9,154 nt of DNA from Methyloprofundus sp. (GTDB lineage Bacteria; Pseudomonadota; Gammaproteobacteria; Methylococcales; Methylomonadaceae): assembly GCA_030619185.1 (NCBI GenBank), contig JAUXBW010000077.1, forward strand, positions 1-9,154. Direction: 5' to 3'. Position 1 is the first letter of the stretch. The number at the start of each line of letters is the position of its first letter. The notes beneath the pieces are model-generated. The model was not told the DNA's origin. It saw only the letters and a program-made list of their open reading frames with translations, and did not search any database. The position numbers and the translations under genes were made by a program. Positions 1 to 6,971 of this stretch are shown piece after piece.

Positions 1-1677
1 CTGGATACCATTGCCAAAGATATTGTGTATCACTTTCCGCGCCGTGGTTATTTAGGCAAAGGCATGGTGGTGACGCTGGATAAGTTCACCGCCGTTAAAA
101 TGTACGATAAGGTGCAATATCACTGGAAGGCTGAGATTAAGCGGCTGCGCGGTGTGATTAACAATTCCAGTAACGATATTGAAAAGGCGCGATTTAAAAA
201 GATTGTCGAGTACATGAAGTCTGTGGGTATGGCGGTGGTTATCAGTGATCCAAAAGCGGATGAAGAGCGTTTCGACAAAGCCGGTCTGGATATTAAGCCA
301 CATATCAAACGCCTGGAGCAATTAGATCAACATGGTCATGATATTGAATATAATTTTAAAGATCCTGAACATTCGCTGCAGCTAGTGTTTGTCTGTGCCA
401 TGTGGCTAACGGGGTTTGATGCACCGACTGTTTCGACTATGTATCTTGATAAACCGATGAAAGATCACAGTCTGATGCAAACCATTGCACGGGCTAATCG
501 AGTCGCCGCTTATAAAATTAAGGGATATAGCGGCAAATATATTGAGAAGAAAAACGGCGAGATTGTTGATTATTACAATGTATTCCGCAATATGAAAAAA
601 GCCCTGGCTGATTATGCTCAAGGTGAAGAGGGTAGTGAAGAACCGCCGGTAAAAGAAAAGTCCGAGCTGTTTGGGCTGTTAGACGATGCCATTTCTCAGA
701 CCGTGGCTTTTTGTATAGAGCGCGATATTAATTTGCAATCTATTGTTGATGGAAAAGACATCTTTAAAAACATTGCTCAGTTTGAGCAATATGCAGATGT
801 ATTACTGAGTCTGGATGAATGGCGACTGTCGTTTTATGTATATGACAATACCGTATCGTCACTGTATGAAGCCTGTAAGCCAGAGATTTTTAAACAGGCT
901 CCCCGACCATTAATCGCTGTGATTCAATATCTGCGTGGCGTGATTGATATGCATGTTGAGCAGGCTGATATTGATGAGATTAGTCAGAAAATCTCTGAGC
1001 TTTTAGATGAAAGTGTGGTGGTTGATAACGCCGAGAAATTCGCTGTTCAAGAACATCTGGCCGAATATAAAATTGTGCAGCAGGGAAAGACCTGGGATCT
1101 GAGTAAAATTGATTTTGAAAAACTTAAACAAGAGTTTGCCGAGGCAACGTACAAGCATATAGAAATTGCCGAGATGCGTGCTTTTATAGAAGACAAGCTG
1201 CGACAAATGCTGGAGCAAAACCATACCAGAGTCGATTTTGCACAAAAGCTGCAAGAGATTATTGACCAATACAATGCCGGTGGATCATCGACTGAAAACT
1301 ATTTTGCAGACCTGATGAAGTTTACCAGGGGTATGCAGGATGAAGATGAACGGCATATCCGAGAAGGGCTGACAGAAGATGAGCAGGAGCTTTACGATAC
1401 ATTAAGAAAAGACAAACTGAGTAAAGCCGAAGAGCAAAAAGTAAAGCTGGCTGCTAAGCACCTGATTACACGCTTATTAGATGAGCACCCAAAAGTGTTA
1501 GTGCAAGACTGGTGGAAGGATGGTCAAACCCAGCGCAAGGTGAAAACGGCGGTTGAGCAAGTGCTGGATGAAGACTTACCGGATAGCTATGACCGGGTTT
1601 TGTTTAAAGAAAAAAGTGATAATGTTTTTGAACTGATTATCGATTTTGCTGTGCAAGGAAAAAAATGGGTGGCATAG
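1..1677 (+). CDS. hsdR: Type I restriction endonuclease subunit R, C-terminal part (5' end outside window)
   Basis: This is the motor and nuclease subunit of a type I restriction-modification complex. It translocates DNA using ATP and cuts unmodified DNA at a distance. The frame is open from base 1 and ends at TAG 1675-1677, giving 558 residues with no start in view. The second RecA-like helicase lobe is visible: motif V around residues 129-142 (MWLTGFDAP, then YLDKP) and motif VI at about 159-167 (MQTIARANR, with its arginines). The following ~390 residues are a helical, charged C-terminal region typical of HsdR, which usually contacts the methylase core; it runs normally to a KKWVA end. Family members are about 1000-1170 residues, so roughly 450-600 residues, including the nuclease domain and Walker motifs, should lie upstream. 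The GTG at 25 is internal, not a start. hsdM and hsdS are not in the window. Subunit identity is confident; intactness of the N-terminus cannot be judged. Confidence 0.93.
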   Translation: MDTIAKDIVYHFPRRGYLGKGMVVTLDKFTAVKMYDKVQYHWKAEIKRLRGVINNSSNDIEKARFKKIVEYMKSVGMAVVISDPKADEERFDKAGLDIKPHIKRLEQLDQHGHDIEYNFKDPEHSLQLVFVCAMWLTGFDAPTVSTMYLDKPMKDHSLMQTIARANRVAAYKIKGYSGKYIEKKNGEIVDYYNVFRNMKKALADYAQGEEGSEEPPVKEKSELFGLLDDAISQTVAFCIERDINLQSIVDGKDIFKNIAQFEQYADVLLSLDEWRLSFYVYDNTVSSLYEACKPEIFKQAPRPLIAVIQYLRGVIDMHVEQADIDEISQKISELLDESVVVDNAEKFAVQEHLAEYKIVQQGKTWDLSKIDFEKLKQEFAEATYKHIEIAEMRAFIEDKLRQMLEQNHTRVDFAQKLQEIIDQYNAGGSSTENYFADLMKFTRGMQDEDERHIREGLTEDEQELYDTLRKDKLSKAEEQKVKLAAKHLITRLLDEHPKVLVQDWWKDGQTQRKVKTAVEQVLDEDLPDSYDRVLFKEKSDNVFELIIDFAVQGKKWVA

Positions 1678-1705
1678 ACTTAGGAAAATAAATACATTTC
1701 CTAGT
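1678..1705. repeat. Inverted repeat immediately after hsdR stop
   Basis: TAGGAAA (1681-1687) and TTTCCTA (1697-1703) are perfect 7-bp arms around a 9-nt AT-rich loop. Allowing one bulged T, the stem extends to ACTAGGAAA/TTTCCTAGT at 1678-1705. Its place directly after the stop suggests an RNA 3'-end stem for the hsd transcript. No T tract follows, so it is not a classical intrinsic terminator; the terminator role is inference. Confidence 0.4.
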
Positions 1706-1739
1706 CAGCATGCGCGAAGTTCCTTTGAAAAGCACATAG

Positions 1740-1758
1740 TCTCCCTGTCTTAGGGAGA
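1740..1758. repeat. Perfect 7-bp hairpin TCTCCCT-N5-AGGGAGA
   Basis: TCTCCCT (1740-1746) and AGGGAGA (1752-1758) pair perfectly across a 5-nt loop (GTCTT). It lies 63 nt after the hsdR stop. It is followed by TGGAAACAAATAA rather than a run of T, so it could be an RNA-stabilising or Rho-assisted 3'-end stem, or a remnant repeat. Function is not shown by the sequence. Confidence 0.45.
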
Positions 1759-1838
1759 TGGAAACAAATAATTACCTGATTACGTACAATTCACAGCCAT
1801 AGTAGAAAAAGCCATAAGCATCAGTAAGTTAAAAAACA

Positions 1839-1913
1839 CGTCATTCCCGAAGTCTTTTATCGGGAATCCGTGCTTAAGCTATGAGATTCCTGCTAAAAGC
1901 ATGCAGGATGACG
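1839..1913. repeat. 75-bp palindromic intergenic repeat (REP/dRS3-like, double hairpin)
   Basis: The unit is bounded by the inverted hexamers CGTCAT (1839-1844) and ATGACG (1908-1913). Inside are two hairpins: ATTCCCGA (1843-1850) pairs with TCGGGAAT (1860-1867) around 9 nt, and CCTGC (1889-1893) pairs with GCAGG (1903-1907) around TAAAAGCAT. The ATTCCC...GGGAAT core is like the neisserial dRS3 repeat, and similar CGTCATTCCCG elements are common between genes in several gammaproteobacterial genomes. It is probably one copy of a dispersed, non-autonomous palindromic element. A single copy is seen here, so repetition in the genome is inferred from resemblance. Confidence 0.72.
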
Positions 1914-1986
1914 AAGCTTAGCTGAGAGTTGTGGGTAATCAGGAATAATCATCCAATATTGCTGGTCTTTTTATCCGTCTATAGCG

Positions 1987-2012
1987 GTGTAGCGTCAGTT
2001 AGTCAGCTACGC
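1987..2012. repeat. Short inverted repeat just upstream of the recC promoter
   Basis: GTAGC (1989-1993) pairs with GCTAC (2006-2010), and outward U1988-G2011 wobble and G1987-C2012 pairs extend the stem to 7 bp. The loop contains the near-direct repeat GTCAGTTAGTCAG. It overlaps the position where a -35 element would sit for the TATAAT at 2029, so it could be an operator. Alternatively it is an imperfect stem upstream of the T run at 2022-2027, although the 9-nt gap argues against a standard terminator. Confidence 0.3.
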
Positions 2013-2028
2013 GCATACTGCTTTTTTG

Positions 2029-2034
2029 TATAAT
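2029..2034 (+). promoter_or_regulatory. Candidate -10 element for recC (TATAAT)
   Basis: A perfect TATAAT lies 29 nt before the recC start codon. No good TTGACA is seen 16-18 bp upstream; that interval falls on the right arm of the 1987-2012 stem (CTACGC and neighbours). Transcription would begin near 2041 and leave a leader of about 23 nt with AGGA at 2055-2058, five nt before ATG. The element is clear but the weak -35 suggests low or activator-assisted expression, which would suit recC. Confidence 0.5.
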
Positions 2035-2063
2035 CCCTAAAATCATTTCCCATCAGGAAAGCC

Positions 2064-5000
2064 ATGTTTATCCTACACAGCTCCAATAAAACGGAAAATC
2101 TGCTTGAGCACCTCAGTGCTATTATCAGCAATGCACCTTTATCTGATCCTTTTGCTAAAGAAGTTTTCTTAATTCAGAGCCAGGGTATGGAGCGTTGGCT
2201 GGCGCAGCAATTAGCGACAAAATTTCAGCTGTTTGCAAATTTTGAGTTTTTATTTCCGGGTAAATTCTTTAGTCAAATGGCGCAGCAAGTTAATCAGCAG
2301 GTACAGACAGATATGTTTGCGCGTGAATTAATGGTGTGGCGCTTTGAGGGTTTATTGCGTGAACTGGATGAACCTGTATTTTTAACACTTAAGCAATATA
2401 TCAGTGGTGAAAATACCGATCTAAAACGCTTTCAACTAGCTACACATTTAGCACAGGTGTTTGACCAATACCAAATGATGCGCCCTGCCCTGTTAAATGA
2501 CTGGCAACAAGGGAAGCTACATTATTTCACTGATACTGAAAAATGGCAGCAAGCCTTGTGGCTGAAAATAGCTGCGCAGACTAGCGCACAGCATCGTGGT
2601 GCATTATGGTTACAAACTATTGCACAATTCAATGCACTGCAAGTAGGTGATTTAAGTAGCGAACTGCCTGAGCGCATTTCAATTTTTGGCTTAAATACCA
2701 TGCCGCCCTTGTTTATGGAGTTTATTCAAGGGCTGGCTCGGCATATTGATGTGCATTTCTATTTGCTCAATCCTGCACAAGCGTTTTGGGCAGATATCGT
2801 CGCCAGAAAACGTGCTGATTTAGAAGAATTTGAAAACGGACACCCCTTATTAGCCAGTCTGGGTCAACAAGGTAGAGAGTTTCAGCAAATGCTACTTGAT
2901 CGTGCTTTTGAATTGGAGCTGGATAGTTTTGAGCCGAATGAAGCAGAGTCAATCAGTAATTTGCAGCAATTACAAAATGATATGCTGAATAACTTAACGA
3001 CGCTAACAGCCATTGAAAATGATAGTTCTATCAGTATACATTCCTGCCATTCACGTATGCGCGAAGTGGAGGTGCTAAAGGGTCAGTTGTTACAGGCTTT
3101 AGAAATGGATCATGAGTTAGACTTACGCGATATCGTAGTGATGGCTCCCGATATCCAGCAATATGCACCGTTTATCAGTGGCGTATTTGATGATATTCAA
3201 CATGCGATCGCCGACCGTAGTTTACGCAGTAGTAATAGTACTTTTGATGCTTTTCTGCGCTTTATTCGTTTGACACAAAGTCGTTTTGGCTGGCAGGAGG
3301 TGATGGATTTATTAAGCCAGGCTGAGGTTTATCGCTGTTTTGGCTTAACTGAATCTGATGTGGAGTTGATCGCTCACTGGGTGGCGAATACCCATATACG
3401 CTGGGGAAAGTCAGCAGCACATAAAAAACAACTGAACTTGCCTGAGTCCCCTGAAAATACCTGGCAAGCGGGACTAGACCGACTATTAATGGGCTATGCT
3501 GTTAGTACAGACGATGATTTTTTTGCCGGAATTTTGCCTTATGCTGAAATAGAAGGTTCGTCGGCACTGGCATTAGGCGGCCTACACGATTTCCTGCAAG
3601 TGTTATTCGCCGCCAGTAGTAAACTGGCTAAAAGTTATAGCTTAAAAGAATGGACTGAGCACCTACTCGCTTATGCGGATTTATTATTCCCTGCAGAAAG
3701 TATAGAGCTTGCAACACAACAGGCTGAAAAGTTGCAAATGAATGAAATTTTTCTGCAATTACGTGAGCAATTTTCTGCAGTGCATGATCAACCAGTACCA
3801 TTAGCAGTTATTTTAGCCTGGCTGGAGGAGCGGGTTGAAGAGGTAAAGTCTTCCAATGGATTTTTACGTGGACAACTGACTTTTTGCTCTATGCTACCGA
3901 TGCGCTCTATTCCGTTTAAAGTCATTGCCTTATTAGGTATGAATGAGGGTGAATTTCCACATATAGATCATCACCTGACCTTTGACTTATTAGGCAAAGA
4001 TTTTCAGCCGGGTGATCGCTCCCGGCGTGCCGATGATCGTTATCAATTCCTGGAAATCCTGCTCTCGGCACGTCAGCAAGTCATTATCACTTATATCGGC
4101 CAATCCATCAGTGAGAATGAAACGATACCGGCTTCTGTGGTGATCCATGAATTACTGGATGTGATGCTGGTTCATTATCAGATAAACGATTTGGTGATTA
4201 AGCATCCTTTACAAAGCTTTAGTCAGCGTTATTTTACCGGGGATGCAAAGCTCATTAGTTATAACAACACTGATTTTGCGACAGCTCAAGCATTAAGAAA
4301 GCATGAAACTAAAAGCAAGCCCTGGTGGCAAGGGCAGATTAATGCAGAGGCGCAGGAAATAATCGAAATACAAGACCTGTTGCGCTTTTATCGTCACCCG
4401 CAAAAATGTTTTTTACAGCAAAGGCTGAATATTCGTCTGCACGGAATTGAAGCTGATGTGCAGGAGCATGAGCCATTTAGTATAGAAGGCATGGACAGTT
4501 ATTTGCTAAATCATCAATGGATCGAGGCAAAAATACGGCAGGACAATTTATCTCTGGCTAAACTAAAAGCTCAGGGACGGTGGATTTCAGGTGAATTAGG
4601 CGCAATTGCCTTTAATGCACAAGAACAGGAAATAGAAAAATTTGTTGAGAAAATTGCATCGAAAAAGGCAGGGCTTAGTATCGATCCGGTAGCGGTAGAT
4701 TTAAGTGTTGGCTCTGTGCGCCTAGTCGGCACTATTGCACACCAGTACAGTGAGGCGAGTTTAATTTATCGTTATTCGCCATTAAAGGGCAAAGATTTTA
4801 TGGTCGCCTGGCTGCAGCATTTAATACTCAATCGGCATGGCGCGCAAACGATGCATCTTATCAGTCTAGATGACTATATTAGCTTTCTACCCGAGCATGT
4901 TAGAGGGGATGAGCTAGAGCAGTTTCTGGACTTGTATCAACAGGGGCAAAGCAAACCGGATGCATTTTTTACCGAAGCGGCTTTTGCTTATATAAAACAG

Positions 5001-5210
5001 CAACAGGCTTTAAATAAACCTAATAGTCGTAGCGCTGTTCCAGCCATAGTCAAAGCTCAGGAAGCTTTAAGACATGCTATAGAGCAAGCTTATGAGCCCG
5101 AATTACAGCTACTTTATAAAAATCAGGAAAACGTTGAAAGCTTGTTAAATAGTGCGTTTGAGCAGTATTGTAATCATTTATTACTACCTGTCTGGGAGGC
5201 TGTAAGGTGA
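2064..5210 (+). CDS. recC: RecC, exodeoxyribonuclease V gamma subunit
   Basis: RecC is the non-catalytic scaffold of RecBCD that splits the duplex and reads Chi in the 3' strand during double-strand-break repair and foreign DNA degradation. The 1048 residues are collinear with E. coli RecC (1122), slightly shorter. Landmarks include the N-terminal LIQSQGMERWL segment (37-47), FDQYQMMRP (133-141), HSCHSRMREVEVL near 326-338, LPMRSIPFKVIALLGMNEGE near 610-630, GDRSRRADDRYQFLE near 650-664, and a C-terminal nuclease-fold-like region ending HLLLPVWEAVR, close to the family's usual end. RecC has helicase and nuclease folds without their catalytic residues, as expected. The ATG at 2064 has AGGA five nt upstream and its residues align with the E. 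coli N-terminus without gaps. Unusually, no recB or recD follows: the gene ends 29 nt before a convergent gene. No frameshift is seen. Confidence 0.95.
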   Translation: MFILHSSNKTENLLEHLSAIISNAPLSDPFAKEVFLIQSQGMERWLAQQLATKFQLFANFEFLFPGKFFSQMAQQVNQQVQTDMFARELMVWRFEGLLRELDEPVFLTLKQYISGENTDLKRFQLATHLAQVFDQYQMMRPALLNDWQQGKLHYFTDTEKWQQALWLKIAAQTSAQHRGALWLQTIAQFNALQVGDLSSELPERISIFGLNTMPPLFMEFIQGLARHIDVHFYLLNPAQAFWADIVARKRADLEEFENGHPLLASLGQQGREFQQMLLDRAFELELDSFEPNEAESISNLQQLQNDMLNNLTTLTAIENDSSISIHSCHSRMREVEVLKGQLLQALEMDHELDLRDIVVMAPDIQQYAPFISGVFDDIQHAIADRSLRSSNSTFDAFLRFIRLTQSRFGWQEVMDLLSQAEVYRCFGLTESDVELIAHWVANTHIRWGKSAAHKKQLNLPESPENTWQAGLDRLLMGYAVSTDDDFFAGILPYAEIEGSSALALGGLHDFLQVLFAASSKLAKSYSLKEWTEHLLAYADLLFPAESIELATQQAEKLQMNEIFLQLREQFSAVHDQPVPLAVILAWLEERVEEVKSSNGFLRGQLTFCSMLPMRSIPFKVIALLGMNEGEFPHIDHHLTFDLLGKDFQPGDRSRRADDRYQFLEILLSARQQVIITYIGQSISENETIPASVVIHELLDVMLVHYQINDLVIKHPLQSFSQRYFTGDAKLISYNNTDFATAQALRKHETKSKPWWQGQINAEAQEIIEIQDLLRFYRHPQKCFLQQRLNIRLHGIEADVQEHEPFSIEGMDSYLLNHQWIEAKIRQDNLSLAKLKAQGRWISGELGAIAFNAQEQEIEKFVEKIASKKAGLSIDPVAVDLSVGSVRLVGTIAHQYSEASLIYRYSPLKGKDFMVAWLQHLILNRHGAQTMHLISLDDYISFLPEHVRGDELEQFLDLYQQGQSKPDAFFTEAAFAYIKQQQALNKPNSRSAVPAIVKAQEALRHAIEQAYEPELQLLYKNQENVESLLNSAFEQYCNHLLLPVWEAVR

Positions 5211-5249
5211 TTGTCAGAAATATATCAAATAGTGCTGGATCACCTTATA
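5201..5249. repeat. Inverted repeat spanning both convergent stop codons (possible bidirectional 3'-end stem)
   Basis: TAAGGTGAT (5203-5211) and ATCACCTTA (5239-5247) are perfect 9-bp arms, extended outward by one wobble and one A-T pair to 11 bp, around a 27-nt loop. The recC stop (TGA 5208-5210) lies in the left arm and the hvfC stop (TGA, complement of 5240-5242) in the right arm, so both genes end in the same AAGGTGA. Either transcript could form the stem. No T tract follows on either strand, so intrinsic termination is uncertain. Confidence 0.5.
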
Positions 5250-5995
5250 AAGATAAGCTGCTTATCAATAAACTGCTGCAATGCCTGTGTTGCTGATTTT
5301 TTAAATGCTTCGGAAGAGCCGTCAGGAAGTACTGTTGACAAGCAGTTGGCTATGCTCAGTGATTGTTGCTTTTGTAGGGTCTGTAATAGATAAAAGCTCA
5401 TCGGCGCAAGCTCAATAAATTTGACTTCATCTTCTGTGTCGCGGTAGACCACAAGATAGGTGGGTTGTTCAGGTATTTGGGCAGGCAGGTAGGCTGGAGA
5501 TATTTTATGCACAGGGAATTGATAAGCTAATATCCAGGCCAGGGGTGATAAGCTAAGTGTTTGTTGTGAATCAGTTATTTGCTGGGGTTGTGCTGATGGC
5601 GTGTCCTCCTGAGCAATGGAAAGTGCCATTTCTACCCATTCGTAATGCGCAAGTTCTAGCATAAAGGGGTAATCTTCCGGGTTAGCGATTCTTTCATTTT
5701 GCAGGTAAACGATAAATTCTTCAGGAATCTCGGAAAAATAAGGAGATGTGCAGGGATGGTTGGCAAAAAATTCCTGGGCAAGTTGTTGCCACTGAGTAGC
5801 ACTTAAAATTTTACGTAATACAGGGAAATTACTGGATAAGAAACTTTCTACATTATTAAAAAAAAGCTCACGATACATCTGCATACGTTCGGGGCGTACA
5901 TCTTCAGGGCATTGATGCTCGGCAGGGTTGCGGATATAAGCAGAAAATTCAGCTTGTTTGACCCTAAAGTCGATTTTATGCGGAGAGTTGGTCAT
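5240..5995 (-). CDS. hvfC: HvfC-type RiPP maturation partner protein (DUF2063)
   Basis: This 251-residue protein is a DUF2063/HvfC-family partner of DUF692 (MNIO) enzymes; these proteins are thought to bind the precursor peptide and present it to the iron enzyme. The N-terminal domain at about 14-100 shows the family pattern: QAEFSAYIRNP, then ERMQMYRELFFNNVESFL, NFPVLRKIL and a downstream IPEEFIVYL. A second part from about 108 has FMLELAHYEWVEMAL, also characteristic, and the C-terminal ~100 residues form a mixed domain ending DKQLIFIR. No signal peptide or membrane segment is seen, so it is cytoplasmic. The ATG at 5995 lies inside the end of hvfB (20-nt overlap) with no Shine-Dalgarno, so translation is probably coupled to hvfB. 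The older annotation 'putative DNA-binding domain' for DUF2063 would be an alternative label, but the hvfB context favours the RiPP role. Confidence 0.85.
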   Translation of the reverse strand: MTNSPHKIDFRVKQAEFSAYIRNPAEHQCPEDVRPERMQMYRELFFNNVESFLSSNFPVLRKILSATQWQQLAQEFFANHPCTSPYFSEIPEEFIVYLQNERIANPEDYPFMLELAHYEWVEMALSIAQEDTPSAQPQQITDSQQTLSLSPLAWILAYQFPVHKISPAYLPAQIPEQPTYLVVYRDTEDEVKFIELAPMSFYLLQTLQKQQSLSIANCLSTVLPDGSSEAFKKSATQALQQFIDKQLIFIR

Positions 5996-6827
5996 TATGC
6001 GCGCGCCATGCGTTTTGTATGCTTTGAATGGTATTTACTTCGCGTTGTAGTTCGGCAACGCTGGGAATATTAAAGTCTCTTTCCAGTAAGGTGGGAAATA
6101 CACCGTATAGTTCGTAGGCTTTACCCAGTAATTTCCATACAGGGTCTATCACTTCTGCTCCATGAGTATCCACCAGGAAATCATCGGCTTCTACATAGTG
6201 CCCTGCAATATGTGCATAACTAATGCGTTGTGCAGGGATGGCTTGTAAAAATCGTTCGGCATCGTAGCCATGGTTAGTGCTGTTAACATAGATATTGTTT
6301 ATATCTAAAAGTACATCGCAGTCTGCTTCTGAGACTACCGCATTGAAAAAATCAATTTCAGTCATTTCCTGACCGGGAGCGGCGTAGTAGGAGACGTTTT
6401 CAATGGCAATTTTTTGTTCCAGAATATCTTGTACGCGCTGTATGCGCTTGGCAACATGCTGTACTGCCTCCTCTGTAAAGGGGATGGGCATTAAATCGTA
6501 GAGATGTCCATTATGACTGCAGTAGCTGAGGTGTTCGCTATAAAATTTGATTTTATGTGCACCCATAAAGCTTTTTAAGTTTTTGACGAACGCTTCGTCT
6601 AGTGGGTCTGTGCTGCCGATGGACAGGGATAAGCCATGGCAGATAAAGGGATAGCGTTCGGTCATGGCTCTGAATTGCTTGCCGAGCTTTCCGCCCAGTG
6701 TCATCCAGTTTTCGGGGGCAACTTCATAAAAACTGACATTTGTTAGCGGGGTTGCTAGTGCTTGATCAATAAATGAACGGCGTAAACCAAGTCCAGCATC
6801 ATGTACCAGGTTTTGAGTATGTTGCAT
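5976..6827 (-). CDS. hvfB: HvfB-type multinuclear non-haem iron oxidase (DUF692/MNIO), RiPP maturase
   Basis: DUF692 enzymes are TIM-barrel iron oxidases that modify cysteines in small precursor peptides (MbnB and HvfB are examples). The 283 residues show the family's motifs in order: SFYEVAPENW (32-41), CHGLSLSIGS (63-72), FYSEHLSYCS (95-104), IAIENVSYY (140-148), LLDINNIYVN (173-182) with NHG at 185-187, YAHIAGH (204-210), VDTHG (219-223) and LLERDFNIP (247-255). Likely iron ligands are H64, H99, E143, D175, H206, D220 or H222 and E249, placed by family pattern rather than structure. The frame continues upstream to an ATG at 6944 (322 residues), but the ATG at 6827 is preferred: GAGG sits six nt before it, the length matches relatives, and the extra 39 residues look non-homologous. 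It is followed by hvfC with a 20-nt overlap. No precursor peptide gene is adjacent. Confidence 0.9.
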   Translation of the reverse strand: MQHTQNLVHDAGLGLRRSFIDQALATPLTNVSFYEVAPENWMTLGGKLGKQFRAMTERYPFICHGLSLSIGSTDPLDEAFVKNLKSFMGAHKIKFYSEHLSYCSHNGHLYDLMPIPFTEEAVQHVAKRIQRVQDILEQKIAIENVSYYAAPGQEMTEIDFFNAVVSEADCDVLLDINNIYVNSTNHGYDAERFLQAIPAQRISYAHIAGHYVEADDFLVDTHGAEVIDPVWKLLGKAYELYGVFPTLLERDFNIPSVAELQREVNTIQSIQNAWRAHNDQLSA

Positions 6828-6833
6828 GTTTTG

Positions 6834-6837
6834 CCTC
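6834..6837 (-). promoter_or_regulatory. Ribosome binding site deciding the hvfB start
   Basis: On the minus strand GAGG lies six nt upstream of ATG 6827 (CAAAAC spacer). The alternative in-frame ATG at 6944 has no purine-rich site upstream. This favours a 283-residue HvfB. Confidence 0.65.
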
Positions 6838-6841
6838 AGTG

Positions 6842-6938
6842 GTTGTTGGGAGGCCAGGCGACACCTGGTGTAGTTCGAAAAAAATGCTGCACATAAACAG
6901 GACAGGTAGGGCGCGGCTTTAGCCAGCCAACGGTTGTG
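6842..6938. repeat. GC-rich palindrome-bearing segment, possible decayed small mobile repeat
   Basis: This segment is richer in G+C than the flanking AT-rich DNA. It contains CCAGG-CGACA-CCTGG (6854-6868) and GGCT-TT-AGCC (6915-6924). Its two ends are loosely complementary: GTTGG followed by two other bases and GGC near the left end, and the same spaced pattern on the opposite strand near the right end. The arms are imperfect, and no target-site duplication was identified. It falls in the hvfB leader and supplies the in-frame extension upstream of the true start. Confidence 0.3.
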
Positions 6939-6964
6939 CCCCATGCATTATTGTTTTTAGGGTG

Positions 6965-6970
6965 ATTATA
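6965..6970 (-). promoter_or_regulatory. Candidate -10 element for hvfBC (TATAAT, minus strand)
   Basis: ATTATA on the plus strand reads as a perfect TATAAT on the minus strand. With a 17-bp spacer the -35 hexamer would be CTGCCT (complement of 6988-6993), a weak match. Transcription would start near 6958, giving a leader of about 130 nt before ATG 6827. A start at ATG 6944 would leave a leader of only about 14 nt with no ribosome binding site. Confidence 0.45.
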
Positions 6971-6971
6971 G

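Larger units (their letters stand above)
1678..2063. other. 386-bp non-coding gap between hsdR and recC
   Basis: No convincing ORF or RNA gene is seen here on either strand. From left to right it holds a short inverted repeat right after the hsdR stop, a 7-bp GC-rich hairpin at 1740-1758, an AT-rich stretch at about 1760-1838 with nothing recognisable, a 75-bp palindromic repeat at 1839-1913, a short stem at 1987-2012, and the recC promoter and ribosome binding site. It separates hsdR and recC transcriptionally and carries the densest repeat content of the window. Confidence 0.7.

Noticed and set aside
52..1274. Several minus-strand ORFs of 60-90 codons within hsdR
   Set aside because: They are antisense to a strongly conserved protein, show no family motif, and have no ribosome binding sites worth noting.
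1987..2027. Stem GTAGC/GCTAC followed by T6, considered as an intrinsic terminator for hsdR
   Set aside because: The stem has only five Watson-Crick pairs in a row, a 12-nt loop, and the T run begins nine or more bases after it; it also lies over 300 bp from the hsdR stop.
2767..2952. Minus-strand ORF inside recC
   Set aside because: Antisense to conserved RecC coding sequence; no recognisable motif.
5211..5393. Short plus-strand ORF from TTG just after recC, considered as a recB start or small gene
   Set aside because: It has no resemblance to the RecB N-terminus (no Walker A motif), uses TTG without a separate ribosome binding site, and is antisense to the well supported hvfC.
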